From NCBI RefSeq assembly GCF_000002075.1, contig NW_004797562.1, forward strand, positions 306,120 to 370,119: DNA of 64,000 nucleotides. Direction: 5' to 3'. The position numbers and the translations under genes are program-made. The notes below the pieces were generated by a model. It did not search any database, had not been told where the DNA came from, and was given only the letters and a program-made list of their open reading frames with translations. The stretch is from Aplysia californica. Lineage: Eukaryota; Mollusca; Gastropoda; Aplysiida; Aplysiidae. Within the stretch, counting starts at the first letter, position 1. Each line of letters begins with the position of its first letter. Shown here piece after piece: positions 60,501 to 63,883 of the stretch.

Positions 60501-63266
60501 CATCACTCACACTCAGACACACTCAACTCTCTCTACAATACACAATAAAACAAAGCTCAACACCAGAGAACCCAGCACACAACCGTATTTTCAGAACAAA
60601 CCCAGACACCAAAAACAAACTCCAAAACCGGAAAAACTCATCAAACCCGTCTACCTCAGAAGCCTTGAGGATATTAAAAACATACAATTTTCCAAACAAG
60701 ACATCCAACAATTTTTTTCCCCGAACTCCCTCCGTGGCTCTCACCGAGGCAAAAATAGACTTACAGCTGACCACACGCACCAAAGCAAGCACAAACACCA
60801 ATACTTTTAAAGCAGAATACAAAAAAAACTACAGAAAAATACCTCAGTGTGGTGCTAATCTTCACAGATGGCTCTAAAACGGACTCCGTTGTGCTGCCGT
60901 GCCAAGGCACACCAACGTATCTGCAAAAATGATTAATATTTGTTCGTTTAAATGGATGCCTGTGCCTATTCTGCATCTTGTGTCAAAGGCAGGAAGATGT
61001 ATCTGCACTACAAATAAAATATTTCACTATGGTATTTGGTAAAGAGACGTAACTGAAGGGCCTTGCCCATATTCCCAATTGCAGCGCGACGTTACTCAAA
61101 ATTATTTTAAAAAGTGCAGATACATAGCTCTGCTTTGGCACGGCAGGGTGGGCGCTGCTGCCCTATCCTCAAACAATACACACAAGAGGAGACTCCTTCC
61201 CGAGGTCTCCATTTTCTCTGCGGAGGCCAATGCCATTGACATGGCACTGGGCTCCATAGAAAATTCTCCTAACAAATCTTTCCTTATCCTATCTGACTCT
61301 CTGTCTTGCATCACCTCACTTACAAATTACACACTCTTACACCCAAAAATTGTTAGGTTACAACAAAAAAATACTGTCCATGCCGGCTTTAAGCACGGTC
61401 ATCGGGAAAAAGCTTAAGCGTGCTTAATGCCGAAGCGTGCTTGGGTGCGAAGTAGACATAATCCAGAGATTTTCATGTAGAAATGTCGCGTGCTATTTCC
61501 CTTTGTTTGTAAGTAGGACTATAGCGGTCCCACAAAAGTGTGCACTGTTATTTTTACCCGCCATGGTAATTTTTGTTTGCTTGTTTGTTTTTGTTTTGTG
61601 GTCAAACGGAAAATGAAAACTTAATTTAGACAGCCAGTCACGATACAGCACACAATACCTACATACTGCCTGCTGTGCCACATTCATACCACCGCCTTCA
61701 TCCCTCTTCGCGCGTGATACACAATCAGGATTAATGGATAGCGAGGGTCAAATGTGAAATCTCAGGCGGCCTCCCTATCTCGTCTTCCCGACTCTCTTTG
61801 TATTTTTTGGTGTCTGTGTGTAGCATTGCTCTAGGCTAGATCCTATGTCCACGCGTGTGGCTGTGTGCATCTCTCTGCCTTCCTCTACGCCCGTGTGAGT
61901 GTGTGTGTCCATCACTTGTGTTCTTTGTGTTTCTCTTAACACACTCCACTGCTGCAGACTGTGTTTGAACTTCGGTGGGTCATCATGAAAGTATTGACAG
62001 TCTTGTAAATGAAGCGTGCCTGAAGCCGAAGTTACCGTGCTTAAAGGCGTGTAATTTATACAGCAAAAATTCGGTAAGAGCCCTTTAGCGTGCTTGAGTC
62101 CGAAACGTGCTTTATGCCGGCGTGCTTAAAGCCGGCACGGACTGTACACGCTTTGACTGAAACCGGGGAAAGTATCGTGTTCGCATGGCTACCTAGCCAT
62201 GTTGGCATCTGAGGAAACGAGCAAGTGGACCTGGTGAAGGTACCCTTGTACCTTCTGTTGGGATCAACGACGAACACTCTCCCACAGACTGACTTTAAAA
62301 ATAAAGTAAAAAACTACACCTTTAGTCTATGGGAGGGAGACTCATTGAAAAAAAACAAGAAAATAATAAATTACACAACTTCAAGCCCGAACTTGGTCCA
62401 TGAAAACTTTTGAGCCTCTCCAGAAGAGACAAAGTCATTTTTACTCGATTACGCATCGGACACAAGTCCCTGACACACAAATACCTCCTTCAGGGAGAAG
62501 GGAAGCTGTTTTGGGTCAGATGCGACACAGATTTTACCATTAGGCACATTTTAACAGAATGTCTAGACTTCGGAGAGACCTGAAGGGAATATTTTAGATG
62601 CCAAAAATTGCAAGACCTGTTTTCCGTCGTTGATCCCAATAGAATCCTGGATTTTATAAAGGCCGTTGGCCTTTATGGAAAATTGTAAATTACATGGTTT
62701 TAAAATTTTATATGTTATTTTTAATTTTTAAGAATTTATTTACACCAAATTTTTTGTATTTTAGCATTTTAGTAGAGGTGTTGACCAGAATCGGGCTGTG
62801 CAGTGAACTGTAACTAAAGTCCTTATCAGTACCAGCATCTATTTCGGAAAGATTTCAAAATAATGTATAATGCCTTGTGTGGTATACGTTGTTGTCTGTA
62901 CACTTTTTGACTCAGGTGGACCGGGTTGGGGATGGTATCTCGCTCACCATTGTACCGGTGGTTAGGCATACGAGTAGTTTTTCGCGCCACAGTGTACTGG
63001 TGGCAAGGGCTCAAAGGGTTATCTGCCAGTAAAAATAATGCCATCAAATTTTAGCCTAAGGCAACCATTGCTCATTTGAGCTATTATTCAACCTTTTCTT
63101 CTTAAAAAGCACAACAACCTTTATTTTCTCTGAAGTTATTTATTAAATGCACTCTCTTTTACTTTTGTCATTTCAGAATTATGAAGGCATCGAACACCTG
63201 CAGATTCCGGTAGATAAATCAACCTTGACCGAGTTCTTGAACGAGTACAAAGAGGGCAGCAGTTGA
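22787..63266 (+). CDS. ORC2: Origin recognition complex subunit 2
   Basis: ORC2 is part of the nuclear six-subunit complex that marks replication origins and loads MCM helicase. Thirteen exons: 22787-22904, 25308-25397, 26279-26365, 26866-27015, 28082-28195, 45487-45611, 48646-48851, 50761-50893, 51198-51300, 52202-52342, 54658-54891, 56942-57060, 63177-63266. They sum to 1710 bases, 569 residues (human 577), with every phase matching. The N-terminal 228 residues are basic and Ser/Glu-rich with low conservation; an acidic [16 protein letters not shown] run lies in exon 6. The conserved core begins at [24 protein letters not shown] is the AAA-like P-loop region, degenerate as in all ORC2; VIHNID and [11 protein letters not shown] follow. 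The C-terminal winged helix includes [20 protein letters not shown] and [14 protein letters not shown]. An in-frame ATG at 22673 could add 38 residues; 22787 aligns better. Intron 5 (17.3 kb) hosts an antisense zinc-finger gene. Confidence 0.95.
23040..23470. mobile_element. Candidate MITE with CCTGTCGGCA ends (ORC2 intron 1)
   Basis: Left CCTGTCGGCACATATGG and right ATGCCGACAGG are inverted over about 11 bases. No family member seen elsewhere in the window, so moderate support only. Confidence 0.45.
23690..24785. mobile_element. hAT-like element with CAGACCTGCCACT ends (ORC2 intron 1)
   Basis: Left CAGACCTGCCACTCATCCCG and right AAAGTGGCAGGTCTG are inverted. The word ATCCCGATTT (or ATCCTGATTT) recurs several times inside each end. 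GCTAG lies at or near both borders but no clean 8-base duplication is seen. It contains a (CA)n tract at 24540-24605 and no transposase. Confidence 0.7.
24540..24605. repeat. (CA)n microsatellite
   Basis: Alternating CACACG/CACACA units inside the 23690-24785 element. Confidence 0.9.
25308..25397 (+). CDS. ORC2: ORC2 exon 2
   Basis: Acceptor GACAACAG, donor GTGTGC. Encodes [20 protein letters not shown] and an acidic end; phases 1/1. Confidence 0.85.
26279..26365 (+). CDS. ORC2: ORC2 exon 3
   Basis: TATTTCAG acceptor, GTTTGT donor. [20 protein letters not shown] resembles the human GGGNKVYSFQNRK segment. Confidence 0.85.
26866..27015 (+). CDS. ORC2: ORC2 exon 4
   Basis: CTACAG acceptor and GTGAGA donor, phases 1/1. 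Encodes Ser/Thr-Pro-rich text ([19 protein letters not shown]) with several SP/TP sites, fitting the CDK-type phosphorylation known for ORC subunits. Confidence 0.85.
27173..27334 (+). mobile_element. Short MITE, CAGTTGAACCT family (ORC2 intron 4)
   Basis: TA on each side. Left CAGTTGAACCTGCACTAACA, right GAAAGTTTCAACTG. Related text at 80-252, about 27700-27870 and 57071-57265. Confidence 0.7.
27700..27870 (+). mobile_element. Degraded relative of the CAGTTGAACCT MITE
   Basis: CCTGTACAAATGGCCACTTT, a T/G-rich middle, TTATTATAATGGCACTCTCC and TCTGGGACATCC follow the order of other copies. Ends are worn. Confidence 0.5.
28082..28195 (+). CDS. ORC2: ORC2 exon 5
   Basis: CTTCCCAG acceptor, GTGAGT donor. 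[17 protein letters not shown] parallels human APRSLRKRLIVPR. Confidence 0.85.
28315..29414. mobile_element. TA-inserting MITE, family E, third copy (ORC2 intron 5)
   Basis: Left CAGTAATCGCCTCAACACAA after TA; right TGTTTAGGCGGAGACTACTG before TA. The right 100 bases match 20461-21427. The inside includes a candidate TTAA-type insertion near 28452-28787. Confidence 0.65.
28452..28787. mobile_element. Candidate TTAA-type MITE inside the family E copy
   Basis: ACACTTACAGTACCG at left and CAGTACTGTAAGTGTTAA at right are inverted. The right border has TTAA; the left has TCGA in that place, so it is a weak call. Confidence 0.4.
30154..30782. mobile_element. piggyBac-type MITE (TTAA, CCCCTTGACTG ends)
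   Basis: TTAA then CCCCTTGACTGAG on the left; CAGTCAAGGGA then TTAA on the right; 629 bases. No transposase frame. TTAA duplication is the mark of the piggyBac superfamily. Located just downstream of the zinc-finger gene stop. Confidence 0.75.
30883..31281 (-). CDS. Zinc-finger gene last exon, poly-Gln tail
   Basis: Starts [14 protein letters not shown], has an eight-Gln run, then five degenerate MRD/LRD-type repeats ([25 protein letters not shown]) and stops TGA at 30885-30883. Confidence 0.85.
   Translation of the reverse strand, partial: HLERAGGSLQPQLHQQQQQQQQQQLQQQQHDIADLQNMDTIALPANILHMRDTNATTTLMDLRDTTGIAAVRTFLTTNELDMREVPRTLATAQLDNSRDASRNVMDMRAGPSSATTLQYNPNATFPSYYYYQ
30883..43771 (-). 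CDS. C2H2 zinc-finger protein, 16 fingers, nested in ORC2 intron 5
   Basis: Probable nuclear DNA-binding regulator; ortholog not recognised. Exons in transcript order: 43771 to about 43547 (end tentative), 43422-42517, 41759-41523, 40222-40006, 38041-37893, 37274-37061, 36100-35967, 33890-33674, 33141-33031, 32559-32168, 31281-30883. From 43422 on the frame is open for 991 residues, every phase matching; with exon 1 about 1,066. The N-terminal 200 residues lack a known domain. Fingers 1-3 (e.g. [20 protein letters not shown]) are in the first large exon; fingers 4, 5, 9 and 13 are split by introns directly after the second cysteine's GK/GQ. Fingers 5-16 form three blocks of four on repeated exon pairs. 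The C-terminus is Gln/Pro-rich ([13 protein letters not shown]) and ends SYYYYQ. The second intron appears to be GC-AG. Antisense to ORC2. Confidence 0.88.
31630..32180. repeat. Degenerate repeats of GTGGCATGGCTTACCTGTAGT
   Basis: At least seven imperfect copies of a GTGGCA(t)GGCTTACCTG core surround the MITE at 31798-32067. The last copy supplies the exon 10 donor (on the - strand CTACAGGTAAGCC), so the array appears to be made of duplicated splice-donor text. Confidence 0.6.
31798..32067. mobile_element. piggyBac-type MITE (AACTCTTTATCTCCG ends)
   Basis: Left CAACTCTTTATCTCCGGC and right CTCGGAGATAAAGAGTTAAG are inverted; TTAA is intact on the right. It lies in the last intron of the zinc-finger gene, between repeats of a TTACCTGTAGT motif. 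Confidence 0.65.
32168..32559 (-). CDS. Zinc-finger gene exon 10, Gln/Pro-rich region
   Basis: [20 protein letters not shown], then poly-Gln with Pro/Leu. Typical of low-complexity activation or interaction regions, by inference only. GTAAGC donor. Confidence 0.85.
32604..32735 (-). mobile_element. TA-inserting MITE, family C, reversed copy
   Basis: Read on the - strand: CAGTGGAGTTCACTTAAAAA, then ATGGTTAATCC, as in 8521-8696. The far end is eroded. Confidence 0.55.
33031..33141 (-). CDS. Zinc-finger gene exon 9 (module 3, second exon)
   Basis: Finger 16 ([20 protein letters not shown]) and a Lys/Gly linker. 111 bases, phase 1 to 1; the half finger seen in the other modules is missing. Confidence 0.9.
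33464..33654. mobile_element. MITE with ATATCGCTACCTCAG ends, copy 2
   Basis: Ends ACATATCGCTACCTG and TTCTGAGGAAGCGATATGT; same body text as 5895-6121. Located beside the donor of zinc-finger exon 8. Confidence 0.72.
33674..33890 (-). CDS. Zinc-finger gene exon 8 (module 3, first exon)
   Basis: [15 protein letters not shown] completes finger 13; fingers 14 ([10 protein letters not shown]) and 15 ([10 protein letters not shown]) follow. 217 bases, phase 0 to 1. A MITE starts about 19 bases past the donor. Confidence 0.93.
33944..34744 (+). mobile_element. TA-inserting MITE, family B (TTATAACGAG word), copy 1
   Basis: 801 bases with TA at both sides. Left CAGTGGAATCCTGTTATAAC then GAGAGGGAGGGG; right CTCGTTGTAAGTGGACTCC ending ACTG. 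The words TTATAACGAG and CGTTATAGC recur inside the ends. Non-autonomous. Confidence 0.88.
34923..35743 (+). mobile_element. TA-inserting MITE, family A, intact-looking copy
   Basis: 821 bases, TA at both sides. Left CAGTGGAACTCGGATTCAAC, right AAATCCGAGTTCTACTG. TCGTTGAATCCGAG appears at least five times near the two ends. Same inner text as 262-1053. Confidence 0.88.
35967..36100 (-). CDS. Zinc-finger gene exon 7 (module 2, second exon)
   Basis: Finger 12 ([20 protein letters not shown]) and YGCEVCGK, the first half of finger 13. 134 bases, phase 1 to 0. Confidence 0.92.
37061..37274 (-). CDS. Zinc-finger gene exon 6 (module 2, first exon)
   Basis: [15 protein letters not shown] completes finger 9; fingers 10 ([10 protein letters not shown]) and 11 ([10 protein letters not shown]) follow. 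214 bases, phase 0 to 1. Confidence 0.92.
37472..37640 (+). mobile_element. TA-inserting MITE, family C, copy in the zinc-finger gene
   Basis: CAGAGGAGTCTGCTAAAACC then CACGGTTAATCCTAAA; a poly-T middle and AAGAAAATCTAGCTGTCCCA at right, like 8521-8696. Confidence 0.65.
37893..38041 (-). CDS. Zinc-finger gene exon 5 (module 1, second exon)
   Basis: Finger 8 ([20 protein letters not shown]), a spacer, then FTCDICGK, the first half of finger 9. 149 bases, phase 1 to 0. Confidence 0.92.
38126..38946. mobile_element. TA-inserting MITE, family A' (GTTGAATGCGAC word)
   Basis: Left AAGTGGGTGTCGCATTCAAC, right GTTGAATGCGACCCCCACTG then TA. CTCGTTGGATCCGAC and CGTTGGAGCCGAC recur inside. Same length as the family A copy at 34923 but a different word and body. 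Confidence 0.8.
39175..39911 (-). mobile_element. TA-inserting MITE, family A, reversed copy
   Basis: TA at both sides; CAGTGGAACTCCAATTCAAC at left and CTTCGTTGAATCCGAGTTCC then ACTG at right. The body is in the reverse orientation relative to 34923-35743. Confidence 0.82.
40006..40222 (-). CDS. Zinc-finger gene exon 4 (module 1, first exon)
   Basis: [15 protein letters not shown] completes finger 5; fingers 6 ([10 protein letters not shown]) and 7 ([10 protein letters not shown]) follow. 217 bases, phase 0 to 1. Confidence 0.92.
40819..41389 (+). mobile_element. piggyBac-type element (TTAA, TCACTCACTAC ends) with a short ORF
   Basis: TTAA then TTCACTCACTAC on the left; GTAGTGAGTGAG then TTAA on the right; 571 bases. 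A 39-codon frame at 41078-41197 ([20 protein letters not shown] and an acidic end) resembles the acidic N-terminus of piggyBac transposases; the catalytic part is absent. Confidence 0.72.
41078..41197 (+). pseudogene. Remnant N-terminus of a piggyBac-like transposase
   Basis: 39 residues, acidic, ending GGEIYKEE then TAG. Judged a remnant because it lies inside TTAA-flanked ends and no transposase core follows. Similarity is a pattern impression, not an alignment. Confidence 0.4.
41523..41759 (-). CDS. Zinc-finger gene exon 3: half finger 4, basic linker, half finger 5
   Basis: 79 whole codons: [16 protein letters not shown] completes finger 4, then a Lys/Ser/Pro linker that may hold a nuclear signal (KKRDR), then [14 protein letters not shown] donor. 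Confidence 0.88.
42140..42336. mobile_element. Short TA-inserting MITE (CAGTGCATCCTCTCTATAAC)
   Basis: 197 bases, TA both sides. Right end TATAGAGAGGCTGCACTG. Inner words GTTATAGAG and TCGTTAAAGAGAG recur. A relative of family B in design. Confidence 0.82.
42517..43422 (-). CDS. Zinc-finger gene exon 2: N-terminal region, fingers 1-3 and half of 4
   Basis: Includes [20 protein letters not shown], an acidic stretch ([11 protein letters not shown]), then [20 protein letters not shown] and [10 protein letters not shown] fingers, ending CDMCGQ before GCAAGT. The 5' border may be 43422 or 43417. Confidence 0.88.
43547..43771 (-). CDS. Zinc-finger gene exon 1 (3' border tentative)
   Basis: Starts [20 protein letters not shown] and reads on to [14 protein letters not shown]. 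It stays open to 43511. Possible phase-0 donor GTAATA at 43546; an alternative GTCACA would end the exon earlier. Confidence 0.55.
44372..44650 (+). repeat. GGTTGGCGGGTGCTCTGGTG repeat family, two 5' copies
   Basis: 44372-44480 (GGTGGTTGGCGG...TTTGGTGTGG) and 44580-44650 (GGCGGTTGGCGGGTGCTCTG). First two of about eight + strand members between here and 56.6 kb. Confidence 0.6.
44909..44966. repeat. (AT)n microsatellite
   Basis: Nearly uninterrupted AT over about 55 bases in ORC2 intron 5, between the zinc-finger gene and ORC2 exon 6. Confidence 0.95.
45487..45611 (+). CDS. ORC2: ORC2 exon 6, acidic linker
   Basis: Joined in phase across a 17.3-kb intron. Encodes [19 protein letters not shown] and a Gly/Ser linker ending GGSMNT. 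GTGAGG donor. Confidence 0.88.
45680..46944. mobile_element. Element with about 66-bp inverted ends (AGGCCGGTCCCAGAGTGGCT)
   Basis: TA at both borders. The left 66 bases and the reversed right 66 bases agree at nearly every position (AGGCCGGTCCCAGAGTGGCT, then GTAGGT, GACCTGTAGCT, GCCTGGC, CCGTGT). 1,265 bases including a nested SINE at 45909-46393. No transposase recognised; superfamily unassigned. Confidence 0.82.
45909..46393 (-). mobile_element. tRNA-derived SINE, first family, near full-length copy
   Basis: On the - strand the head 46393-46318 has box A TGGCCTAGAGG and box B GGTTCGATTCC, an anticodon-like loop (CTCATTC), then a pyrimidine-rich body, GTTAAAGATCCCTTGGTGGT, and a tail CATATGACCTATGCAGTTGC then GAGCGCCGTAAAAC. 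Inserted in the 45680-46944 element. Confidence 0.85.
46950..48378. other. ORC2 intron 6 remainder
   Basis: No gene seen. 47080-47160 has GTCCTGCTCAAGGGCACACT, a phrase that looks repeat-derived, but no second copy in this window. The rest is AT-rich. Confidence 0.4.
48379..48555 (+). repeat. GGTTGGCGGGTGCT repeat, ORC2 intron 6
   Basis: GGTTGGCGGGTGCTTTGGTG through a T/C-rich middle to CTCTAATCTCCGGCACTTGT and AAGTGCTATAAAATTC. Ends 90 bases before ORC2 exon 7. Confidence 0.75.
48646..48851 (+). CDS. ORC2: ORC2 exon 7, start of the conserved core
   Basis: Encodes [20 protein letters not shown] to [15 protein letters not shown] and KWML are near-identical to human. GTGAGT donor, phase 2. 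Confidence 0.95.
48990..49230 (+). repeat. Diverged GGTTGGCGGGTGCT repeat, ORC2 intron 7
   Basis: AAAGGGTGCTGTGATGTGGT, TTATCAAACA, a long T/C run at 49060-49115, then CACCTCTAATATACTGCA and GCAAGTGAC. Confidence 0.6.
49609..50258 (+). mobile_element. TA-inserting MITE, family B, shorter copy (ORC2 intron 7)
   Basis: Left CAGTGGAATCCTGTTATAAC, right CGTTATAAGTGGACTCCACTG. 650 bases; about 150 internal bases found in the 801-base copies are missing. Confidence 0.85.
50277..50645 (-). mobile_element. tRNA-derived SINE, second family, copy 2, interrupted by a MITE
   Basis: Head on the - strand starts near 50645 with CCATGGTGTAGCAGATAG; box B GGGTTCATTCC is cut by the MITE at 50421-50585 and resumes at GATTCCTGAG. 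The body repeats that of 3986-4185 (GGCAGGGCCGAAGCCCACC). Confidence 0.75.
50421..50585. mobile_element. MITE with CTGTCCCCGTCGTTTTATG ends, copy 1
   Basis: Left CTGTCCCCGTGGTTTTATGC; right CATAAAACGACAGGGACAG. AGGAAT flanks both sides as a target duplication. The middle is A/T-rich with GCATAATTT words. Confidence 0.85.
50761..50893 (+). CDS. ORC2: ORC2 exon 8, degenerate P-loop
   Basis: Encodes [20 protein letters not shown] to [19 protein letters not shown] takes the Walker A place without the canonical GKT/S. Confidence 0.96.
51198..51300 (+). CDS. ORC2: ORC2 exon 9
   Basis: [11 protein letters not shown] matches human VLNSITEEVLD. A 21-base T run sits just before the acceptor. Confidence 0.95.
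51358..51597. mobile_element. piggyBac-type MITE (TTAA, CCCTATCCGTACG ends)
   Basis: TTAA then CCCTATCCGTACG; CGTACGGATTGGG then TTAA. 240 bases, 60 bases past ORC2 exon 9. Confidence 0.85.
51912..52090 (+). repeat. GGTTGGCGGGTGCT repeat, ORC2 intron 9
   Basis: GCTGGCGGGTGCTCTGGTGT, TCCTATCAAACATCTATCG, GCACCTCTAATCTTCGGCAC, CATATATGACCTTATTG, CTAGTGCCGTAAAATTC. Confidence 0.8.
52202..52342 (+). CDS. ORC2: ORC2 exon 10, AAA-like strands
   Basis: [19 protein letters not shown] and [13 protein letters not shown] match human ELFLLIHNLD and YLIASIDHLNAP. Confidence 0.96.
52413..52592 (+). repeat. GGTTGGCGGGTGCT repeat, ORC2 intron 10
   Basis: GGTTGGCGGGTGCTCTGGTG, TCTATCAAACATCTATTG, CACCTCTAATCTTCTGGC, TCATATGACCTTATGCTG, GAGTGCCGTAAAACC. 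Starts 70 bases after ORC2 exon 10. Confidence 0.82.
52906..53135 (+). repeat. Related repeat with GACCTTATGCAGTTGTGAG tail
   Basis: The 5' part differs, but the tail CATATGACCTTATGCAGTTG and GAGTGCTGTAAAATC is shared with both the GGTTGGCGGG family and the first SINE family. Confidence 0.6.
53215..53260. repeat. (CA)n microsatellite
   Basis: CACACACACGCGCGTGCACAC run next to the LINE end on the - strand. Confidence 0.85.
53286..53940 (-). mobile_element. LINE reverse transcriptase C-terminus (ORC2 intron 10)
   Basis: On the - strand [13 protein letters not shown] begins the piece; the frame shifts by one base around 53830 and continues [80 protein letters not shown], stopping near 53290. 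LLYGCETW-type and KWLGHLLRM motifs mark the thumb and tail of non-LTR reverse transcriptases. 5' truncated, antisense to ORC2. Confidence 0.88.
54508..54560. repeat. (AC)n microsatellite
   Basis: ACACAC over about 50 bases, about 100 bases before ORC2 exon 11. Confidence 0.95.
54658..54891 (+). CDS. ORC2: ORC2 exon 11
   Basis: [35 protein letters not shown] and [14 protein letters not shown] are close to human. Donor GTCAGT. Confidence 0.96.
55344..56144 (-). mobile_element. TA-inserting MITE, family B, reversed 801-base copy (ORC2 intron 11)
   Basis: TA both sides; CAGTGGAGTCTACGTAAATA at left, CTCTCGTTATAACAGGATTC then CACTG at right. Exactly the length of the copy at 33944-34744 and reversed. 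Confidence 0.87.
56478..56610 (+). repeat. GGTTGGCAGGTGCC repeat, ORC2 intron 11
   Basis: GGTTGGCAGGTGCCCTGGTG, a T-rich middle, CAACACCTTTAATCTTCAGC. Last member of the + oriented series. Confidence 0.7.
56670..56940 (+). repeat. Minisatellite, 21-base unit, abutting the ORC2 exon 12 acceptor
   Basis: Unit TTGACCATCCCGTCTACATTC, near-perfect for about six units (56690-56820), decaying toward the 3' end. The last degenerate unit runs into CTATCTATGTTTCAG, the acceptor of ORC2 exon 12, so the array forms the pyrimidine tract. The LDHPVYI repeat frame is not a protein. Confidence 0.92.
56942..57060 (+). CDS. ORC2: ORC2 exon 12, winged-helix domain
   Basis: Encodes [20 protein letters not shown] to [11 protein letters not shown]. 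The acceptor ends a 21-base-period minisatellite, and a MITE begins 10 bases past the donor. Confidence 0.96.
57071..57265 (+). mobile_element. Short MITE, CAGTCGAACCT variant, at the ORC2 exon 12 donor
   Basis: CAGTCGAACCTAATCTAACA after TA, 10 bases into the intron; right end CAATTTTGACTA then TA. Body as at 27173-27334. Confidence 0.68.
57429..59759. mobile_element. hAT-like element with CAGGGTGACTGCCA ends, middle layer
   Basis: Left CAGGGTGACTGCCAGGCCCC, right CCGGGTTGGCAGTCACCCTG. CCCGGGAAT/CCCGGAAT words recur inside the left end. No transposase frame recognised. Confidence 0.7.
58331..59260. mobile_element. TA-inserting MITE, family D (TAAGATCCCG word), innermost layer
   Basis: 930 bases, TA both sides. 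CAGTAGTCTCCGCCTAAGAT and ATCTTAGGTGGAGACTACTG are inverted. TAAGATCCCG or CGGGATCTTA occurs about eight times near the ends. Confidence 0.88.
60894..61146. mobile_element. MITE with GCCGTGCCAAGGCA ends, inside the LINE
   Basis: Left CTGCCGTGCCAAGGCACACC with ACGTATCTGCA; right TGCAGATACATAGCTCTGC then TTTGGCACGGCAG. Inverted over about 30 bases; target duplication unclear. Confidence 0.75.
61374..62144. mobile_element. TA-inserting MITE, family F (GCTTTAAGCACG word), inside the LINE
   Basis: TA both sides. Left CTGTCCATGCCGGCTTTAAG, right CTTAAAGCCGGCACGGACTG. GCGTGCTTAATGCCGAAGCG and like words recur inside both ends. 771 bases. Confidence 0.86.
63177..63266 (+). CDS. ORC2: ORC2 last coding exon
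   Basis: [20 protein letters not shown] to EGSS and TGA. IPVD--TLT-FL matches the human C-terminus. Confidence 0.95.
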   Translation, partial: NYEGIEHLQIPVDKSTLTEFLNEYKEGSS

Positions 63267-63410
63267 AAAGAGCTTCCAGTCACTGATTATTTCCCTCTTC
63301 TCCATCTCCAATCCCGGCAGCTGGCTACAGTTTTATATCGAGGAAGGACCGTGTTATGTTCTCTCTGAACTTAGTGCCATTGTATTTTGTGTCATTGCTC
63401 AGTTCTACAA

Positions 63411-63674
63411 GTCGCTACCTTAGTATTACAAAGTTCTATCTCTGACAGTTCAGGCCGTTTTTAGTTACCAAGACCATAAGGTCAGAAACGGAATGTTTTA
63501 TTTGCTCTATCATCCATCAAAATCATAAGATAATTTGAAGTCGTTGTCAAGATATTCAAAGAATTGCATTAAAAAAATCTTGACCATGTTGTGAAACTCA
63601 AAATTTTATTTCCAATTTCTCAAAACTAGGTAGCCTACTGAGCAGATAGAACTTAGTAATTGTAGGGTAGTGAA
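63411..63674. mobile_element. MITE with ATATCGCTACCTCAG ends, copy 3, in the ORC2 3' UTR region
   Basis: GTCGCTACCTTAGTATTACA at left and GTAATTGTAGGGTAGTG at right, with the shared TTTCTCAAAACTAGGTAG body. It contains ATTAAA at 63568-63573, a variant polyadenylation hexamer; no AATAAA is seen between the ORC2 stop and the window end. Confidence 0.72.
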
Positions 63675-63883
63675 GTGGTGATAAATACCATTGATATTGT
63701 TATATATGCATTGTCTACCAAAAGTAATGTATAGGTCAGGCATTGACAAATGTATTTGATACATCAATAATGATTTAGGTCAACTGATAGCGAAAATTTA
63801 AAGGGATGTCACTTGGGGAATGTCAAATTGTATGAACAATCCATGATTTTGAGTTGGGTTTTTTTTGTGTGTTTTTAATTTGT

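Larger units (their letters stand above)
60350..62690 (+). mobile_element. LINE (I/Jockey-like) 3' half: RT tail, RNase H and C-terminal Cys-His region, with two MITEs inside
   Basis: 5' truncated. Reverse transcriptase C-terminus [40 protein letters not shown]; then RNase H pieces [44 protein letters not shown] and [11 protein letters not shown]; then [20 protein letters not shown], a [13 protein letters not shown] Cys-His block and [10 protein letters not shown] before the stop. Several frame changes and stops, so it is dead. An RNase H domain after RT points to the I superclade. MITEs at 60894-61146 and 61374-62144 split the RNase H part. Confidence 0.85.

Noticed and set aside
60523-60822. 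99-codon - strand frame over the LINE
   Set aside because: Antisense shadow of the reverse transcriptase tail coded on the + strand.
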